NCBI GenBank assembly: GCA_045539595.1
Contig: JAZQFQ010000111.1
Location: 1-62,733, forward strand
From: SIG701 sp045539595
Lineage (GTDB): Bacteria > Bacillota > Clostridia > Oscillospirales > CAG-272
Length of the DNA: 62,733 nt
Reading direction: 5' to 3'
Shown: positions 60,665-62,733 of the stretch, one piece after another
Numbering within the stretch: position 1 is the first letter of the stretch
Layout: each line of letters opens with the position of its first letter
Notes under the pieces: model-generated
The model's input: only the letters and a program-made list of their open reading frames with translations
What the model was told of the DNA's origin: nothing
Database searches by the model: none
Position numbers and translations under genes: made by a program

Positions 60665-62104
60665 TCAAATCTGCTCTGCCGACAAGGAAAAGGTGTCGGC
60701 GGCGGTGATTTTTACGTTGACAAACTGTCCGATCACAGAGGGATCGGCAGCAAAATGGATCGGTCGGGGGGAATCGCCCCGGCCCGTGATCTTGGTGGCA
60801 TCGCCGTGGCTGATCTCTTCCGCCAGCACGCGCATCGTTCTGCCCACAAATCGCTGATTGCGGGCGAGGGATATCTCGTTCTGCAGTGCCAGCATTCTTT
60901 CAAAGCGGGCGGTGCTGATATCGTGGGGCACCTGGTCGGTCATCTCCGCCGCAGGAGTTCCCTTGCGGGGAGAATAGATGAAGGAGAAGATGGCGTCGTA
61001 CTGCACCCGCCGAAGCATGTCCATAGTGGCCTCAAAATCCTCATCCGTTTCTCCGGGGAAGCCCACGATGATATCGCTGCTCAGGCTGATATCCGGCATG
61101 GCGGATCGCAGTTTCTCCACGATACCGTAATACTTTTCGGCGGTGTAGCGCCGATTCATGCGAGAAAGGATCCCGTCCGAGCCGGACTGCAGGGGCAGGT
61201 GGAAGTGGCGGACGATCTTCTCGTTTTTCGCCATGACCCGGATCAGTTCGTCCGATGCATCCTTCGGATGGCTGGTCATAAACCGCAGACGAAAATCCCC
61301 CGGCAAATTGGCCACCGCATCGATCAGTTCGGCAAAGGTGGTATCGCCCAGATCCCGGCCGTAGGAGTTCACGTTCTGACCGAGGAGCGTGATATCCTTG
61401 GCGCCGTCGGCGATCAGCTGCCGGGCTTCGGCCAGAATGGCATCGGGGGTGCGGCTCCGCTCCCGGCCGCGGGTATATGGTACAATGCAGTATGAGCAGA
61501 AATTGTTGCAGCCATACATGACGGACAGCCAGGCCTTGTAGGCAATCTCCCGATGGGTGGGAATCCCCTCGGCGATGTGGCCCTCGCCGCCCACAAAGAA
61601 TTTCCGGCCCCGTCCGGCCAGGATACCGGCCACCAATTCCGGCAGGGTGTGGATGGATGCGGTGTCAAACACGAAACTGACGTAGGGATAACTCCGCTTC
61701 AGTTGATCGGCCCGGTGCTGCTGGGTGACCATGCACCCGCCCACGCCGATGATCACCTCGGGATCTGCATCCTTCAGATGCTTGTACTGGCCAATGATGG
61801 ACAAGGCCTTCTTTTCCGCGTGCTCGCGGACGGCGCAGGTATTGACCAGGATCAGTTTGGCCTCCGCGGGATCGTGGGTGATGATGTATCCCATAAGAAG
61901 TGCCAGGCCGGCGATACGCTCGCTGTCCGCTTCGTTCTGCTGACAGCCGAAGGTCTGTACGAAGCACCGGGGTGCCGCCTCTCCCACGCGGCCGTTTTGT
62001 TTATGGATGGCGGCTACCTGTTCCGCGTACCGAAACTGTTTTTCGATTTCCCCGCGGGACAACTCCCGCGGTGCCGCTCTGTTGGATGTGGTTTGTGTAT
62101 TCAA
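60665..62104 (-). CDS. miaB: tRNA-2-methylthio-N6-dimethylallyladenosine synthase
   Basis: A 479-residue radical SAM methylthiotransferase that modifies i6A37 of tRNA. It carries the three-cysteine auxiliary cluster site (FVQTFGCQQNEADSERI, VNTCAVREHAEKK, GVGGCMVTQ), the radical SAM motif CNNFCSYC (about 199), and a C-terminal TRAM domain. First gene of the minus-strand operon, with its own promoter (62177-62205), divergent from rpsF. Confidence 0.97.
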   Translation of the reverse strand: MNTQTTSNRAAPRELSRGEIEKQFRYAEQVAAIHKQNGRVGEAAPRCFVQTFGCQQNEADSERIAGLALLMGYIITHDPAEAKLILVNTCAVREHAEKKALSIIGQYKHLKDADPEVIIGVGGCMVTQQHRADQLKRSYPYVSFVFDTASIHTLPELVAGILAGRGRKFFVGGEGHIAEGIPTHREIAYKAWLSVMYGCNNFCSYCIVPYTRGRERSRTPDAILAEARQLIADGAKDITLLGQNVNSYGRDLGDTTFAELIDAVANLPGDFRLRFMTSHPKDASDELIRVMAKNEKIVRHFHLPLQSGSDGILSRMNRRYTAEKYYGIVEKLRSAMPDISLSSDIIVGFPGETDEDFEATMDMLRRVQYDAIFSFIYSPRKGTPAAEMTDQVPHDISTARFERMLALQNEISLARNQRFVGRTMRVLAEEISHGDATKITGRGDSPRPIHFAADPSVIGQFVNVKITAADTFSLSAEQI

Positions 62105-62176
62105 TATTGCCTCCGTTGGGAAGGAAATGGATAATCGGAAACACCCGGAAATCGCCGGGCATAAAACACCGAGAAT

Positions 62177-62205
62177 ATTATACTATAGAAGATAGAAAAA
62201 GTCAA
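62177..62205 (-). promoter_or_regulatory. sigma-A promoter of the miaB operon
   Basis: On the minus strand TTGACT (complement of 62200-62205), 17 nt, TATAAT (complement of 62177-62182), about 73 nt before the miaB start. Confidence 0.82.
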
Positions 62206-62268
62206 CAAACGGCGGCGGAAAGGAGACGGTTTTTCACGGATTTTTCGCGGAAAATATTGCAAAAAGCC

Positions 62269-62297
62269 TTGACACGGCGGGGACAATATGATATACT
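62269..62297 (+). promoter_or_regulatory. sigma-A promoter of rpsF
   Basis: TTGACA (62269-62274), 17 nt, TATACT (62292-62297). A leader of about 85 nt follows, containing a GCCGCCGG.../...GTCGGCGG-type complement that may fold (about 62332-62360), perhaps for ribosomal protein feedback. Confidence 0.85.
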
Positions 62298-62387
62298 ATT
62301 TGACTGAACGGGCATCTATGTCCGTCTCTCTGCCGCCGGTAAATCTGTATGTCGGCGGTCTTTCATGTCCATAGGGAGGTGTAAAAA

Positions 62388-62733
62388 ATGGAAAAGGTAA
62401 TCAATTCTTACGAAAGCCTGTTCATTGTTGATGTAACTCAGGGTGAAACTGTTACCGATGCAACTGTGAACAAGTTCATGTCTTTGATCGAGGCAAATGC
62501 TGAGGTCGTTGACGTGGCAAAGTGGGGTAAGCGCCGTCTTGCATACCCGATCAACGATATGCCCGAAGGCTACTACGTTGTCGTAACATTCAAGGCAGAG
62601 CCCACATTCCCCAGCGAGCTCGACCGTCTTTTCAATATTGACGAGGCGATCATGCGCTCCATGGTAATCAAGCTTGAGTACGATGCTGCTGCAAAGAAGG
62701 CACAGAAGGCCGCTGCTGCAGAGACCGAGAAGT
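62388..62733 (+). CDS. rpsF: 30S ribosomal protein S6, 3' end cut by window edge
   Basis: 115 codons are visible. The start MEKVINSYESLFIVDVTQG and the core KWGKRRLAYPINDMPEGYYV are S6, followed by FNIDEAIMRSMVIKLE. The tail is Ala/Lys-rich and still open at the edge. The ribosome site is ATAGGGAGGTG. In most Bacillota ssb and rpsR follow, so those are expected next. Confidence 0.95.
   Translation, partial: MEKVINSYESLFIVDVTQGETVTDATVNKFMSLIEANAEVVDVAKWGKRRLAYPINDMPEGYYVVVTFKAEPTFPSELDRLFNIDEAIMRSMVIKLEYDAAAKKAQKAAAAETEK

Noticed and set aside
1..62733. CRISPR arrays, tRNA or rRNA genes, prophage or conjugative genes
   Set aside because: No regularly spaced repeats, no cloverleaf-like sequence noticed, no integrase, portal, relaxase or transposase motifs in the translations.

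Overview
The window reads as Clostridia (Bacillota), most likely from gut Oscillospiraceae-like genomes. Evidence: GlgC/GlgD-paired glycogen synthesis, a SCIFF ranthipeptide precursor with its radical SAM maturase, an ECF-type riboflavin S component under an FMN riboswitch, a SAM-I riboswitch on metK, consensus TTGACA-17-TATAAT promoters and GGAGG ribosome sites. No prophage, CRISPR array, tRNA, rRNA or transposase gene is visible.

Layout, left part (1 to about 20.05 kb). A minus-strand start of a secreted protein is cut by the window edge. Next come a minus-strand YdjC/ChbG deacetylase, a GH92 mannosidase, a FliB-like protein and a zinc-ribbon/PASTA pseudokinase. A plus-strand glycogen operon follows (glgB-glgC-glgD-CAP-domain protein-glgA), then an XRE regulator on the minus strand, a histidine-phosphatase-fold protein with a GH35 beta-galactosidase, and rpoB.

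Junction. Inside rpoB, around 20.05-20.13 kb, codon usage changes abruptly and stays changed. On the left, Leu is mostly CTT/CTC, Arg often AGA and Ser often TCA. On the right, Leu is mostly CTG, Arg CGC/CGT and Ser TCC. The reading frame and gene order are intact. Either two related genomes are joined in a highly conserved stretch (assembly chimera) or there was homologous recombination. Inferences that link left and right genes into one organism should be treated with caution.

Layout, right part (20.1-62.7 kb). It holds rpoB 3' end-rpoC-rpsL-rpsG-fusA-tuf, then FMN riboswitch-ribU, a small export protein, and a sigma factor fused to a long regulatory C-terminus. SAM-I riboswitch-metK, a 47-aa membrane microprotein and recD2-comF follow. 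A pyrimidine operon comes next (pyrC-carB-pyrK-pyrD-pyrF-pyrE-pyrB), with an attenuator in its leader and a PyrI-type zinc domain fused to PyrB. After it lie a MarR-DegV-FakA-HAD cluster (fatty acid kinase module), scfA-scfB (SCIFF) with a PLP decarboxylase, a MITE-like repeat and an XRE regulator. The end of the window has a minus-strand operon miaB-ricA-like-mutS-mutL-tgt and the start of rpsF.

The most unusual items are the PyrB-zinc-domain fusion, the pyr leader with a reading frame that runs through the terminator into pyrC, the sigma-wHTH-sensor fusion, the pseudokinase lacking both catalytic aspartates, the seven-cysteine SCIFF peptide, and the codon-usage break in rpoB.
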